A DNA stretch of 64,000 nucleotides from Priestia iocasae (GCF_016909075.1 NZ_JAFBFC010000001.1:1-64000), one strand, 5' to 3'. Positions 36,113 to 45,827 are shown, counted from the first letter of the stretch. The notes: generated by a model not told the origin, from the letters alone. Numbers and translations: made by a program.

Positions 36113-36625
36113 ATGGATGTACAAAAAAATGAAGGGCTAATAGAAGCTGAAGTGGCTAAGCTAGATGAGAGAGAGAGCGTTGTTGAACAAAATAGAGTAG
36201 ATCCTTCTATTTATTATGCGGGCTTTTGGATGCGCTTTTGGGCGTATGTTCTTGATATTATTGTCATCGGTAGTTTAAATAGATTAGTGATCAAGCCAAT
36301 CTTTCAAGTGTTAGATATATCAAGAGAAGGGGGAATTTTATCTCCTTATGCAATTACAACAGCCATTGTATTCTATCTTTACTTTATTTTAATGACAAAG
36401 ATTTGCAGTCAGACGCTTGGTAAGATGGTATTTGGATTAAAAGTTGTTCATATAAAAGGAGAACAATTAAGTTGGCCAGTTATCGTATTTCGTGAATTAG
36501 TTGGTCGCTATATATCAAAAACCCTTTTATTTATTGGGTATCTTCTTGTAGCGTTTCTACCAAAAAATCAAGGGTTACATGACTATTTCGCTGAAACAAC
36601 GGTTATACATGAAAACCGAGGGTAA
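36113..36625 (+). CDS. yteJ: RDD family membrane protein YteJ
   Basis: 170 aa. N-terminal soluble stretch, then an RDD domain of three membrane helices (residues about 45-65, 80-100 and 130-155). YAGFWMRFWAYVLDIIVIGS holds the RDD-type Arg and Asp; SQTLGKMVFGLKVV and LHDYFAETTVI are typical end motifs. Function unknown; in bacilli linked to sppA. ATG 36113 behind AGGGGTGA. Confidence 0.85.
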   Translation: MDVQKNEGLIEAEVAKLDERESVVEQNRVDPSIYYAGFWMRFWAYVLDIIVIGSLNRLVIKPIFQVLDISREGGILSPYAITTAIVFYLYFILMTKICSQTLGKMVFGLKVVHIKGEQLSWPVIVFRELVGRYISKTLLFIGYLLVAFLPKNQGLHDYFAETTVIHENRG

Positions 36626-36626
36626 A

Positions 36627-36660
36627 GAGGCAGACTAATAAGGTCTGTCTCTTTTTCTAT
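36627..36660 (+). terminator. Terminator after yteJ
   Basis: AGAGGCAGAC (about 36627-36636) pairs with GTCTGTCTCT (about 36644-36653) with one loosened base, followed by TTTTTC. Confidence 0.75.
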
Positions 36661-36768
36661 GTAAAGGATAAGTAGCTTCATTCATTTCATAAACATAGAG
36701 AGGGTTCACGTCTATGTTTATTTCTGACGGAGAAGGACATAATGGAAAGCTAAGAAGGGGTGAACGTA

Positions 36769-37476
36769 GTGTTATGGATTGTTAGTATATGTGGCTTTCT
36801 ACTCCTCTTTCTTTTGCTTGTCATTTTCACGAAAATAAAGGTATTCGTTACTGTTAATCATGTGAAAGATAATGATTATGCAAAAATTACTTTTTCAGCT
36901 TGGTTTGGGCTCATTCGTTATACATATGAGATTCCAGTGATTAAGGTTCAAAAAGATTCTCCCACCATATTAGTTGAAGAAGAAAAAGGAACTGGAGATA
37001 AAGGAAACGAGAATCAAAAAACAGCAAAGGATTATTCTGTTAATGATGTACTAGACTTCTTGCAAGATACAAAACAATTTCTACAACATGTTGTGGGATT
37101 TCATAAAATTTTAAGAAGGTTTCTAAAAAAAGTCTCAATTAGAGAGATGAAATGGCATACGAGATTTGGAATTGGAGATGCAGCTCATACAGGAATGGCC
37201 ATTGGGGTAGGGTGGACATTAAAAAGTGGAATTATTACACTTATCGGTCAGTATATGAAATTGAAAGATTCTCCAGAGATGTCCATTACACCTGTGTTTC
37301 AACATGTTTGGTCAGAATTTCTATTTGAATGCATAATTTCTTTTCGTATCGGACATGCTATTCTAGCAGGATTTCGGACATTTAAGTATTGGCGCAGCGC
37401 GTATGAAGGAAAAAAAGAATTTTTTACTCAACTAAGGCCGAAACCAGAACATGAAGAACGTTCTTTAAAAACATAA
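36769..37476 (+). CDS. ytfI: DUF2953 protein YtfI
   Basis: 235 aa. One N-terminal membrane helix (about residues 2-22, LWIVSICGFLLLFLLLVIF) and a basic-rich body with FSAWFGLIRYTYEIP and WHTRFGIGDAAHTGMAIG, the DUF2953 core. A second hydrophobic stretch lies at about 195-212. Function unknown, but it is always next to gerW in spore formers, which suggests a sporulation role. Start: GTG 36769 behind AAGGGGTGA, or GTG 36760. 13 bases before gerW. Confidence 0.82.
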   Translation: MLWIVSICGFLLLFLLLVIFTKIKVFVTVNHVKDNDYAKITFSAWFGLIRYTYEIPVIKVQKDSPTILVEEEKGTGDKGNENQKTAKDYSVNDVLDFLQDTKQFLQHVVGFHKILRRFLKKVSIREMKWHTRFGIGDAAHTGMAIGVGWTLKSGIITLIGQYMKLKDSPEMSITPVFQHVWSEFLFECIISFRIGHAILAGFRTFKYWRSAYEGKKEFFTQLRPKPEHEERSLKT

Positions 37477-37489
37477 GGAGGCTACCAAT

Positions 37490-37981
37490 ATGGGAGAACA
37501 TCCAATTAAAGGTCTAATGTCAACAGCGATGGAAAATCTAAAAGAAATGATTGATGTGAATACAATCATTGGCGATCCCGTAGAAACACCTGATGGCAGT
37601 GTCATTTTAACAGTTTCAAAAGTAGGTTTTGGGTTTGCAGCAGGAGGCAGTGAGTTTCAGGCTGAAGGACAAAAGTCATCTAAAAGTGAAGAGAATCAGC
37701 AGCAAAACGAACCGAAGCTCCCATTTGGAGGAGGTAGTGGGGGCGGTGTCTCAATCACACCCATTGCTTTTTTAATTGTCAATGCAACAGGAATTAAAAT
37801 GCTACATTTGAATGAAAGTGCTCATCTTTACGAAAAAATCTTAGATACAGCACCTCAAGCAATTGAGAGAATCCAACAGATGTTTAAGAAAAATGAAAAT
37901 ACAAATAATCAGCATTCAACACAACAATCCCAGTCTACTCAACAGCATGGAGAGGGACATACGGGGCAAATAAATTTATAA
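37490..37981 (+). CDS. gerW: Spore germination protein GerW (YtfJ)
   Basis: 163 aa. YtfJ/GerW family: HPIKGLMSTAMENLKEMIDVN (with Asp-Val-Asn-Thr-Ile-Ile-Gly following), then a VGFGFAAGGSEF strand pair and a glycine patch FGGGSGGGVSITPIAFL, followed by a Gln/Asn/His-rich tail. In B. subtilis GerW is needed for L-alanine germination. Perfect AAGGAGG before ATG 37490. Confidence 0.92.
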   Translation: MGEHPIKGLMSTAMENLKEMIDVNTIIGDPVETPDGSVILTVSKVGFGFAAGGSEFQAEGQKSSKSEENQQQNEPKLPFGGGSGGGVSITPIAFLIVNATGIKMLHLNESAHLYEKILDTAPQAIERIQQMFKKNENTNNQHSTQQSQSTQQHGEGHTGQINL

Positions 37982-38002
37982 CGATTTTGAATTGAAATAC
38001 CT

Positions 38003-38052
38003 AAAGAGCAACTTATGAGAGAGTGAATCTCTCATAAGTTGCTCTTTTTCAT
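38003..38052 (+). terminator. Terminator after gerW
   Basis: A perfect 20-bp stem (38003-38022 with 38028-38047) around a GTGAA loop, followed by TTC; inner T5 is part of the stem base. Confidence 0.9.
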
Positions 38053-38136
38053 TTATTCGTTACTGAAATAATTGCATTCTAGTAGTGGAAAGGCTATATT
38101 TACACTGTACATATCTTTAAAAGGGAGGAATTAACA

Positions 38137-38637
38137 ATGGCAACAGTTACATTTAAAGGAAATGAAGTAACATTAGCGGGTAGTCCAGTGAAAGTAGGGG
38201 ACGCTGCACCTAACTTTACGGTTCTTGCAAATGATTTATCGGAAGTAACGCTTAATGATACAAAGGGATCAGTGCGTTTAATTAGCGTTGTACCTTCAAT
38301 TGATACAGGTGTTTGTGATGCTCAAACTCGTCGTTTTAACGAAGCAGCAGCTCAGCTAGATAATGTAAAAGTATTAACGGTAAGTGTTGATTTGCCATTT
38401 GCTCAAAAGCGCTGGTGTGGAGCAAACGGCATTGAAAATGTCCAAACTTTATCAGATCATCGTGATCTATCATTTGGTGAAGCATACGGAGTAGCGATTA
38501 AAGAGCTACGTTTATTAGCTCGTTCTATTTTTGTAGTTGATTCAAATGATAAAGTAATACACGTAGAGTATGTGAACGAAGTAACAGATCATCCTAATTA
38601 TGAGGCAGCAATCGAAGCAGCAAAAGCGGCTCAGTAA
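38137..38637 (+). CDS. tpx: Thiol peroxidase Tpx
   Basis: 166 aa atypical 2-Cys peroxiredoxin. Peroxidatic Cys in [15 protein letters not shown] (Cys about 60) and resolving Cys in [17 protein letters not shown] (Cys about 94). It reduces peroxides in the cytosol using thioredoxin. GGGAGGAA precedes ATG 38137. In B. subtilis tpx is Spx-controlled; no site could be judged here. Confidence 0.96.
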   Translation: MATVTFKGNEVTLAGSPVKVGDAAPNFTVLANDLSEVTLNDTKGSVRLISVVPSIDTGVCDAQTRRFNEAAAQLDNVKVLTVSVDLPFAQKRWCGANGIENVQTLSDHRDLSFGEAYGVAIKELRLLARSIFVVDSNDKVIHVEYVNEVTDHPNYEAAIEAAKAAQ

Positions 38638-38689
38638 AAGTGAGGATGGCTTATTTTATAAGCTGTAAATAAGAAAAGAATAGTTTAAC

Positions 38690-38750
38690 AAAGCCCCCTG
38701 TACATTATCCAGTCATTCAATGGATGGAAGAGTCAGGGGGTTTTGTCTTT
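38690..38750 (+). terminator. Terminator after tpx
   Basis: AAAGCCCCCTG (38690-38700) pairs with CAGGGGGTTTT (38734-38744), inner ATCCA/TGGAT; TTTTGTCTTT follows. Confidence 0.85.
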
Positions 38751-38886
38751 GTTGGCGTTAGCTCGTTTTTCTTTTTTGTGTTCAATTTAGTATTTATGAT
38801 AAAATGGGATGTTCTTATTATCATGATTACGCTGTTTATAACGGTTCGTAAGTATATAGATAGAAGAGAAAAAAGGAGGACAAGAC

Positions 38887-39873
38887 ATGAGTCATTTAAC
38901 AGAAATGGAAAAAGTGTTTTCTGCCATTGATCAAACTGCGATTATTTTACGTAAAGAATTAAACTGTTTATACCTGGAGGCCATAGCTGAGACAGGGGAA
39001 AACATGTTTCATGGAGAGATTTTACAGGATGAACTAGATGAAGTAACCAAGAAGCGATTAGAAAGAGAGTATGAATCCATTAACTTAGAAAAAATAGATG
39101 GAGAAACAATTCGTAAAGCCTATCAACTTGCCATTTTAAAAGGAATGAAAGAAGCGGTTCAACCAAATCATCAAATGACACCAGATGCAGTGTCCTTGTT
39201 TGTAAGTTATTTAATTGGGAAGTTTATGGAAGGTAAGTCGAATTATAACCTACTAGACCCAGCAGTTGGAGCTGGTAACTTACTAACAACCATTTTAAAT
39301 CATCATCATCAATTAATTGATGCAGCTTATGGAATTGATGTGGATGACTTATTAATTAAGCTGACGTATGTAAATGCAAACTTACAAAAGCATGGTGTTC
39401 AATTGTTTAATCAAGATAGTTTACAGCCATTATTCATTGATCCTGTAGACTTAGTTGTATGTGACTTACCAGTAGGATATTATCCAAATGATGAGGGAGC
39501 AAAGGCATATCAAGTAAGAGCGGAAGAAGGTCACTCATATGCTCATCATTTATTTATTGAGCAAAGTTTAAATCATATGAAAGATGGGGCTTACGGTATT
39601 TTTCTCGTGCCAAATAATTTGTTTGAAACGGAACAAGCAAAGAGTCTACATGCATTCTTAAAAGAGGTAGCAGTCATTCAAGGACTAATTCAGCTTCCAC
39701 TTTCTATGTTTAAGCAAGAAAGTATGGCGAAAAGTATTTTCATTATACAGAAAAAAGGCGAAGGTGTTGTCACACCTAAGCAAGCTCTTCTTGTTCAGCT
39801 ACCAAAGTTTTCAAACCGTGAAGCAATGAATGATATGATGACTCAAATGAATGAATGGTTCCGTAATTGTTAA
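38887..39873 (+). CDS. ytxK: Class I SAM-dependent methyltransferase YtxK
   Basis: 328 aa. N6-adenine-methylase-like fold: HQMTPDAVSLFVSYLIGKFM (about residues 97-116), SAM motif LLDPAVGAGNLLTTIL (about 122-137) and catalytic-position motif CDLPVGYYPND (about 192-202), which replaces the usual NPPY/F by DLPVGYY. This may still work or mark loss of base methylation. HHLFIEQSLNHMKDGAYGIFLVPNN is typical. No restriction or specificity subunit nearby. AAAGGAGGAC precedes ATG 38887. Precedes ackA as in B. subtilis. Confidence 0.88.
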   Translation: MSHLTEMEKVFSAIDQTAIILRKELNCLYLEAIAETGENMFHGEILQDELDEVTKKRLEREYESINLEKIDGETIRKAYQLAILKGMKEAVQPNHQMTPDAVSLFVSYLIGKFMEGKSNYNLLDPAVGAGNLLTTILNHHHQLIDAAYGIDVDDLLIKLTYVNANLQKHGVQLFNQDSLQPLFIDPVDLVVCDLPVGYYPNDEGAKAYQVRAEEGHSYAHHLFIEQSLNHMKDGAYGIFLVPNNLFETEQAKSLHAFLKEVAVIQGLIQLPLSMFKQESMAKSIFIIQKKGEGVVTPKQALLVQLPKFSNREAMNDMMTQMNEWFRNC

Positions 39874-39905
39874 ATAGCTATTTTTAGAAAATAACGAATA
39901 TTTTC

Positions 39906-39919
39906 AGGTACCGCTTTCA
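39906..39919 (-). promoter_or_regulatory. cre site upstream of ackA
   Basis: The minus strand reads TGAAAGCGGTACCT, 12 of 14 to cre. With TTGAAA (39934-39939) and TTAAAT (39957-39962) as promoter, its centre lies about 57 bases before the predicted start, the position from which CcpA activates ackA in B. subtilis. Confidence 0.65.
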
Positions 39920-40081
39920 AAGCGGAGTAGCTCTTGAAATATGTTGTAGTGAATGATTAAATGGATAAGGATAGAAAACGTGTCGAAATGCATAGAATAT
40001 TGTAGAGAGCCTACTTTTTAAGTTCGTTCTGTTCGTCATGTTGATGATGTGCGTACAACAAAAAAGGAGCTGTATTAACTT

Positions 40082-41272
40082 ATGTCAAAAATTATGGCCA
40101 TTAATGCCGGTAGCTCTTCACTTAAGTTTCAGTTATTTGAAATGCCAAGTGAGAACGTGTTAACAAAAGGTTTAGTAGAGCGTATTGGTTTAGATAATGC
40201 GGTATTTACCATTTCAGTAAATGATGAAAAGCAAACAGATGTTATGGATATTCCGGATCATTCTGTTGCAGTAAAAATTTTAGTAGAAAAACTTCTTTCT
40301 ACTGGAATCATTAAATCCTACGACGAGATTACAGGTGTAGGTCATCGTGTTGTTCATGGAGGAGAGCGCTTTGCGGATTCTGCTTTAATTACAGATGAAA
40401 CATTAGCAGAAATCGAATCTTTATCAGACTTAGCTCCGCTGCATAATCCAGCTAACGTTGTTGGAATTAAATCATTCCAAGAGATTTTACCAAATGTTCC
40501 AGCTGTAGCGGTATTTGATACTGCATTCCATCAATCAATGCCAGAGCAATCGTATCTTTATAGCTTACCTTATGAGTACTATGAAAAATATGGTATTCGT
40601 AAGTATGGTTTCCATGGTACATCTCATAAGTACGTATCAGAACGTGCGGCTGAATTATTAGGACGTCCAATTGAGCAATTACGTTTAATTTCTTGTCACT
40701 TAGGAAATGGTGCAAGTATTGCTGCAATTGAAGGTGGAAAGTCAATTGATACATCAATGGGCTTCACGCCATTAGCAGGTGTAGCAATGGGAACGCGCTC
40801 AGGAAATATTGATCCTGCGTTAATTCCATACATCATGGAAAAGACAGGAAAAACAGCTGATGAAGTATTAAATGTTTTAAATAAAGAAAGTGGTTTATTA
40901 GGAATTTCGGGTATTTCGAGTGACCTACGCGACTTAATCAAAGCAAGTGACGAAGGTAGTGAACGTGCAGAAACAGCACTTGAAGTATTTGCGGGCCGTA
41001 TCCACAAATATATTGGTTCTTATGCAGCACGTATGTCTGGTGTAGACGCTATTATCTTCACAGCAGGTATTGGTGAAAATAGTGATATCGTACGTGCACG
41101 TGTTCTTCGTGGACTAGAATTTATGGGTGTATATTGGGATCCAGCGCTGAACAACGTACGAGGAGAAGAAGCATTTGTGAGTTACCCTCACTCTCCAGTA
41201 AAAGTAATCATTATTCCTACAAATGAAGAAGTAATGATTGCGCGTGATGTTGTCAGATTGTCTGAAAATTAA
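40082..41272 (+). CDS. ackA: Acetate kinase
   Basis: 396 aa. ASKHA-fold kinase making acetate and ATP from acetyl phosphate. Motifs: [14 protein letters not shown] (residues 6-19), [11 protein letters not shown] (about 87-97), [12 protein letters not shown] (about 143-154), [15 protein letters not shown] (about 174-188), [13 protein letters not shown] (about 200-212), GLLGISG (about 277-283) and FTAGIGENS (about 325-333). AAAGGAGC before ATG. Preceded by a 208-base region with a cre activation site. Confidence 0.97.
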   Translation: MSKIMAINAGSSSLKFQLFEMPSENVLTKGLVERIGLDNAVFTISVNDEKQTDVMDIPDHSVAVKILVEKLLSTGIIKSYDEITGVGHRVVHGGERFADSALITDETLAEIESLSDLAPLHNPANVVGIKSFQEILPNVPAVAVFDTAFHQSMPEQSYLYSLPYEYYEKYGIRKYGFHGTSHKYVSERAAELLGRPIEQLRLISCHLGNGASIAAIEGGKSIDTSMGFTPLAGVAMGTRSGNIDPALIPYIMEKTGKTADEVLNVLNKESGLLGISGISSDLRDLIKASDEGSERAETALEVFAGRIHKYIGSYAARMSGVDAIIFTAGIGENSDIVRARVLRGLEFMGVYWDPALNNVRGEEAFVSYPHSPVKVIIIPTNEEVMIARDVVRLSEN

Positions 41273-41282
41273 TAAATGATGT

Positions 41283-41338
41283 AAATAGCCTGCCTATCTT
41301 ATTCAGTGTTTCTGAGTAGATAGGCAGGCTATTTTATT
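41283..41338 (+). terminator. Terminator after ackA
   Basis: A perfect 17-bp stem (41283-41299 with 41318-41334), extended by TATTCAG/CTGAGTA inside, followed by TTATT. Confidence 0.9.
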
Positions 41339-41423
41339 ACACAATCGATTCGACGCTTATTTCACTGTACATATAAACATTTGATATAATGAAGGAAATG
41401 GCATTAGGAAAAGGGTGATGATT

Positions 41424-42272
41424 GTGAGATTAACAAATCGAGAGCAACAATTGCTTAGTGAGATTGAGCAATGGGAGAAATCACTGCAACATTATGAAGC
41501 GACTGAAATGCAAGTAACATACGAACAGTGGTTAGATCGTTCATTGTCGCTCATTCCAGATGATGTACTTTCTACATATTTACAAAAAGTAGATAATTGG
41601 ATTTTTCATTTAAATGGAATTATTCAAGGAACACAAATTCATGAAAATGCCAAAATACAAATTCTAGAGTCTTCACGCGTGTTTAATGAGGATATTAAAC
41701 AGTTATCAGAAATAAAAGGACTACACCTTGATCAACTTTCTTATATATGTGAGCAGCAATTAGCGAAACAGCGACTTTATTCTCTCACACAAGGTGCTCT
41801 TTCTGGAACGGGGAATATTTTGTTTCTAGGTGCCGATATACCAGGGTTGTTAGTCTTGAACTTACATGCTATCCACGTCACCGCGATGAGCTACGGCTAC
41901 GAAGTAAATACTCCGTTTGAAATGATGCTTGCTTTAAAAGTTTTTCATGCAGCTACTTTACCAAAGCGCTGGCAGTATGAAGGATGGGAACATATAAAAG
42001 AAGAAGTTACGCAAGACTACGATCTTTTCTTTTATGAAGGAAATGAACGTATAGTCGATAAAACATGGGTTGAAAAAGTGTGTACGCAATTACTCAAAAC
42101 CATACTCATTTTAGTGACAAAGAGAAAAGCGTATGATCGCTTACCCATTATTAGCATGGCAATTGGTGGAGGGTTAAATTACCGCTTTACGCGAGAAGTA
42201 ACAGATTTTGCAAAGAAGTTCTACCAATATCGATCGATTATGGACAAACATACCGAACATATAGATGTATAA
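41424..42272 (+). CDS. EcsC family protein
   Basis: About 282 aa. C-terminal half carries the EcsC-family pattern LSGTGNILFLGADIPGLLVLNLHAIHVTAMSYGYE (described in parts: GADIPGLL, AMSYGYE), a hydrophobic segment that may associate with the membrane. In B. subtilis EcsC is encoded with the EcsAB transporter; this stand-alone homolog has no known function. Start unclear: GTG 41424 fits AAGGGTGA best; ATG 41418 and GTG 41415 are alternatives. Convergent with the small gene at 42331. Confidence 0.8.
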   Translation: MRLTNREQQLLSEIEQWEKSLQHYEATEMQVTYEQWLDRSLSLIPDDVLSTYLQKVDNWIFHLNGIIQGTQIHENAKIQILESSRVFNEDIKQLSEIKGLHLDQLSYICEQQLAKQRLYSLTQGALSGTGNILFLGADIPGLLVLNLHAIHVTAMSYGYEVNTPFEMMLALKVFHAATLPKRWQYEGWEHIKEEVTQDYDLFFYEGNERIVDKTWVEKVCTQLLKTILILVTKRKAYDRLPIISMAIGGGLNYRFTREVTDFAKKFYQYRSIMDKHTEHIDV

Positions 42273-42278
42273 AAAGGA

Positions 42279-42331
42279 AAGGTTATCTCCAAAAGAGACA
42301 CTGTTTTGTCTCATTAGAGATAACCTGTTTT
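42279..42331. terminator. Convergent terminator between the EcsC gene and the next small gene
   Basis: AGGTTATCTC (42280-42289) pairs with GAGATAACCT (42317-42326); inner GAGACA/TGTCTC; GTTTTTA follows. Confidence 0.85.
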
Positions 42332-42645
42332 TATGTGTGAATAGCCTTTGATACATGTTGATTAAGACGATACCAAATCCACAAATCATTAATAATGGAA
42401 GCTAATTCTGAAATATCATGATTCAATTGACAAGATCGTTCAAAATTACTTTCTTCACCTAACTGCGCTTGTTTCTCATTAATGATTGTTTCTAATTCAT
42501 AAATACGATCAGGAATGGTCCCTCTTATTTCTTCCCATTTTAATAGAATAGCTTGCTGCTCTTCTTTCGTGTAATCCTCCCACTCTTTCTGAAGACGTGG
42601 TAAAGAGATACCTAACCGCTCATCCATTTTAAAGATTGATTTCAT
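42331..42645 (-). CDS. Hypothetical 104-aa helical protein
   Basis: Not recognised. ATG 42645 follows GGGGTGAG, and the gene has its own convergent terminator. The protein is acidic, helical and Trp/Glu-rich (LQKEWEDYTKEEQQAILLKW at about 18-37), with no membrane helix or Cys cluster except one Cys. Likely real because of its ribosome site and length. It lies upstream of, and divergent from, argG. Confidence 0.75.
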   Translation of the reverse strand: MKSIFKMDERLGISLPRLQKEWEDYTKEEQQAILLKWEEIRGTIPDRIYELETIINEKQAQLGEESNFERSCQLNHDISELASIINDLWIWYRLNQHVSKAIHT

Positions 42646-42765
42646 TTACTAGCTCACCCCATCTTATCTTAGTTTCTATTGTACATAATATGTGTTGAAA
42701 ACTCATCATGTTTTCACACGGAAAAACATAAGAGATAAATTTTTATACTTTTTTGTGAATAAGTA

Positions 42766-42794
42766 TTGAAAAGAAGAGCTTTAATTGTTACATT
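42766..42794 (+). promoter_or_regulatory. Candidate argGH promoter
   Basis: TTGAAA (42766-42771), 17 bases, TACATT (42789-42794). An imperfect ARG-box-like sequence (42754-42771) overlaps the -35. Confidence 0.45.
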
Positions 42795-42806
42795 ATTATT
42801 AACTTA

Positions 42807-42824
42807 AATGAATAAAAATTAATT
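42807..42824 (+). promoter_or_regulatory. ArgR/AhrC operator (ARG box) before argG
   Basis: AATGAATAAAAATTAATT matches the B. subtilis ARG box CATGAATAAAAATKCAAK at 15 of 18 positions, just after the predicted transcription start. It predicts arginine repression of argGH. Confidence 0.75.
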
Positions 42825-42851
42825 TATGGTTATATAGAGGAGGACATATAA

Positions 42852-44060
42852 ATGAGTCAGCAGAAAGTGGTATTAGCGTATTCAGGTGGATTAGATACAT
42901 CCGTTGCAATAAAGTGGCTACAAGATAAAGGTTATGATGTAGTAGCTTGTTGCTTAGATGTAGGAGAAGGAAAGGACCTTCAGTTTATTAAAGAAAAAGC
43001 ATTAACAATTGGAGCAATTAAATCATATGTTATTGATGCAAAAGAAGAATTTTCGAATATTTATGCATTGTCGGCTTTGCAAGCACATGCTTTGTACGAA
43101 GAGAAATATCCACTTGTATCAGCACTCTCTCGTCCGTTAATTGCTCAAAAGTTAGTTGAGGTAGCGGAGCAAGAGCAAGCTGTAGCAGTTGCTCATGGTT
43201 GTACAGGAAAAGGGAATGATCAAGTTCGGTTTGAAGTATCAATTAAAGCGTTAAATCCTGATTTAGAAGTAATTGCCCCAGTTCGTGATTGGAAATGGTC
43301 TCGTGAAGAAGAGATTGAGTATGCCAAAGAACATAATATTCCAATTCCTATCAACTTGGACAGTCCATTCTCGATTGATCAAAATCTATGGGGAAGAAGC
43401 AATGAGTGTGGGGTATTAGAAGACCCTTGGGCAGCACCGCCAGAAGAAGCGTATGATTTAACAGTATCATTAGAAAAAACACCAGACACGCCTGATATTG
43501 TAGAGATTAAGTTTGAAAAAGGTGTCCCAGTAGCGTTAAACGGACAGTACTATGCCTTGTCACAGCTTATTTTAGAGTTAAATGAAATTGCAGGTAAGCA
43601 CGGCGTAGGACGTATTGATCATGTTGAAAATCGTCTTGTTGGAATCAAGTCTCGTGAAGTATATGAGTGTCCAGGTGCTATGACTCTATTAAAAGCACAT
43701 AAAGAATTAGAGGATTTAACGTTAGTAAAAGAGATAGCACACTTCAAACCAGTCATTTCAAAGAAATTGACAGAGGTCATCTACGAAGGGTTATGGTTTT
43801 CGCCGTTAACAAAAGCGTTATTAGCATTCCTACAAGAAACACAGCAATATGTAAATGGTGTAGTTAGAGTCAAATTGTTTAAAGGTCATGCCATTGTAGA
43901 AGGACGAAAATCACCTAATTCTCTATACAATGAGAAGCTAGCAACCTATACAAAAGAAGATGAATTCGATCATCAAGCAGCCGTTGGATTCATTACATTA
44001 TGGGGACTACCAACAAAAGTAAGTAGCATAATCAACAACAAGAAGGTGACAAACGTATGA
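42852..44060 (+). CDS. argG: Argininosuccinate synthase
   Basis: 402 aa. Citrulline plus aspartate plus ATP to argininosuccinate. PP-loop [18 protein letters not shown] (residues 6-23), [15 protein letters not shown] (about 114-128), [13 protein letters not shown] (about 140-152), LWGRSNECG (about 177-185). AGAGGAGGAC before ATG 42852. Stop overlaps argH by four bases (ATGA). Confidence 0.97.
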   Translation: MSQQKVVLAYSGGLDTSVAIKWLQDKGYDVVACCLDVGEGKDLQFIKEKALTIGAIKSYVIDAKEEFSNIYALSALQAHALYEEKYPLVSALSRPLIAQKLVEVAEQEQAVAVAHGCTGKGNDQVRFEVSIKALNPDLEVIAPVRDWKWSREEEIEYAKEHNIPIPINLDSPFSIDQNLWGRSNECGVLEDPWAAPPEEAYDLTVSLEKTPDTPDIVEIKFEKGVPVALNGQYYALSQLILELNEIAGKHGVGRIDHVENRLVGIKSREVYECPGAMTLLKAHKELEDLTLVKEIAHFKPVISKKLTEVIYEGLWFSPLTKALLAFLQETQQYVNGVVRVKLFKGHAIVEGRKSPNSLYNEKLATYTKEDEFDHQAAVGFITLWGLPTKVSSIINNKKVTNV

Positions 44061-45436
44061 ATAAATTGTGGGGAGGGCGTTTCACGAAACGTCCTGAACA
44101 ATGGATTGATGAGTTTGGAGCGTCAATTGAGTTTGACCAACAGTTAGTAGAAGAAGATATAGAAGGTAGTCTTGCTCATGTTAAAATGCTTCAAAAGTGT
44201 GCCATTTTATCTGAATCAGATGCAAAACAGATCATTGACGGTCTTCATGTGTTACTTGAAAAAGCAAAGAAGAAAGAATTATCGTTTTCTGCTGAATATG
44301 AAGACATTCATCTTAATCTTGAAAAGTTATTAATTGACGAGATTGGGCCAGTTGGAGGAAAGCTTCATACAGGAAGAAGTCGTAACGATCAAGTAGCAAC
44401 AGATATGCACCTCTATTTGAAAAAACATGTAAATGTGATTTTGTCACTTTTACATGAGTTAGAACATGTGCTTGTGACAAAAGCCGAGCAACATGTTGAA
44501 ACGATTTTTCCAGGTTATACACACCTCCAACGTGCCCAACCGGTTTCATTTGCACATCATTTACTTGCTTATGTAGCTATGTTTAAGCGAGATGCACAAA
44601 GATATGAAGAATCGTTAAAGCGTATTGATCTATCTCCTTTAGGATCAGGAGCATTAGCAGGTACGACATTTCCTATAGACCGTCAGTATAGTGCACAGCT
44701 GTTAGGATTTCATGGTATCTACGAAAATAGCATGGACGCTGTAAGTGATCGTGACTTTATTATTGAATTTTTAAGTAATAGCTCTATTCTCATGATGCAT
44801 CTTTCTCGTTTTTGTGAAGAGTTAATTATTTGGTCAAGTCATGAGTTTCAATTTATTGAAATGGATGATACGTATGCGACGGGGAGTAGCATTATGCCTC
44901 AGAAAAAAAATCCAGATATGGCTGAATTGATTCGAGGGAAAACAGGACGTGTATATGGCCACTTATTTAGTTTGTTAACGGTATTAAAAGGAACACCATT
45001 AACGTACAACAAAGATTTGCAAGAAGATAAAGAGGGCATGTTTGATACTGTTACGACCATTGAAGGGTGCTTGACTATTTTTGCTGGTATGATTGAAACA
45101 ATGACGGTCAAAACGGATGTGATGGAAAAAGCAACGCAACAAGACTTTTCAAATGCAACGGAGCTTGCTGATTATTTAGCTGCAAAAGGTATGCCGTTTC
45201 GTGAGGCTCATGAAATCGTAGGGAAAGTAGTGTTAACATGCATTCAAAAAGGCATCTATTTGATGGATTTGTCGTTTGATCAATATAAAGAAGCTTCTCA
45301 CCTATTTGAAGAAGACATTTATGAAGTTCTTCATCCCAAAACAGCTGTTAATCGTAGAAATAGTGCGGGTGGAACAGGATTTGAACAAGTGAAAATGGCC
45401 ATTCAAAAAGAAAAACAACGCTTAAATGACGTGTAA
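44057..45436 (+). CDS. argH: Argininosuccinate lyase
   Basis: 459 aa, fumarase/aspartase superfamily. Cleaves argininosuccinate into arginine and fumarate. Motifs: KLWGGRFTK (3-11), [16 protein letters not shown] (about 106-121), [19 protein letters not shown] (about 154-172), and the mobile-loop signature [20 protein letters not shown] (about 277-296). ATGA overlap with argG indicates coupling; an ATG-coupled pair under the ARG box. Confidence 0.97.
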   Translation: MNKLWGGRFTKRPEQWIDEFGASIEFDQQLVEEDIEGSLAHVKMLQKCAILSESDAKQIIDGLHVLLEKAKKKELSFSAEYEDIHLNLEKLLIDEIGPVGGKLHTGRSRNDQVATDMHLYLKKHVNVILSLLHELEHVLVTKAEQHVETIFPGYTHLQRAQPVSFAHHLLAYVAMFKRDAQRYEESLKRIDLSPLGSGALAGTTFPIDRQYSAQLLGFHGIYENSMDAVSDRDFIIEFLSNSSILMMHLSRFCEELIIWSSHEFQFIEMDDTYATGSSIMPQKKNPDMAELIRGKTGRVYGHLFSLLTVLKGTPLTYNKDLQEDKEGMFDTVTTIEGCLTIFAGMIETMTVKTDVMEKATQQDFSNATELADYLAAKGMPFREAHEIVGKVVLTCIQKGIYLMDLSFDQYKEASHLFEEDIYEVLHPKTAVNRRNSAGGTGFEQVKMAIQKEKQRLNDV

Positions 45437-45441
45437 ATCAA

Positions 45442-45487
45442 AAAAGGCTTTATCATTCATGTATAAACGAATGATAAAGCCTTTTCG
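45442..45487 (+). terminator. Terminator after argH
   Basis: AAAAGGCTTTATCATTC (about 45442-45457) pairs perfectly with GAATGATAAAGCCTTTT (about 45469-45485), then CGTTTTG. Confidence 0.85.
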
Positions 45488-45566
45488 TTTTGTTAGGAGT
45501 ATAACATATAAAAAAAGAAGGAAAATTAATGTGTGTAAACTAACAATAACAAAAGGAGCGAAAAAA

Positions 45567-45737
45567 ATGAAAGACAAAAAGCATCCGCAACATCAATATG
45601 AATACGATCAAGCAGGAGAACAAGAAACGTTTCAACAATTAATGGATTCTTACGCAAGTGGTGTCGTTGGAGATGGGTATATGGCTCAGCCGATTGAAGA
45701 TGTAGAAGCAAAGAGTGATAGTGAACTATACGAATAG
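45567..45737 (+). CDS. Hypothetical 56-aa acidic small protein
   Basis: ATG 45567 with a strong AAAGGAGCG (45553-45561). The frame stays open upstream through the argH terminator, but that part is not a plausible coding region. The peptide is acidic and hydrophilic (KHPQHQYEYDQAGEQETFQQ, then SGVVGDGYMAQPIEDVEAKS), without a membrane helix or cysteine. Not recognised; the composition recalls small spore-associated or stress peptides, but that is only an impression. Confidence 0.65.
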   Translation: MKDKKHPQHQYEYDQAGEQETFQQLMDSYASGVVGDGYMAQPIEDVEAKSDSELYE

Positions 45738-45763
45738 TCATGAGCATATAATGTAGAAATCCA

Positions 45764-45812
45764 TTTAGAAGATCTGACATGACAGCTTTTCCGTCATGTC
45801 AGATCTTCTAAA
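45764..45812. repeat. Perfect 20-bp inverted repeat before ald
   Basis: TTTAGAAGATCTGACATGAC (45764-45783) and its exact complement (45793-45812) around a 9-base loop. No T run follows on the plus strand. It may end transcription of the small gene at 45567 or act on ald. Confidence 0.7.
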
Positions 45813-45827
45813 GCTAAGAGAACTTTA

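Noticed and set aside
38724-38930. 68-codon hydrophobic open frame before ytxK
   Set aside because: It begins inside the tpx terminator and overlaps the ytxK start; no ribosome site.
45426-45566. N-terminal extension of the small acidic protein
   Set aside because: It runs through the argH stop and terminator hairpin; the strong ribosome site is at 45553-45561.
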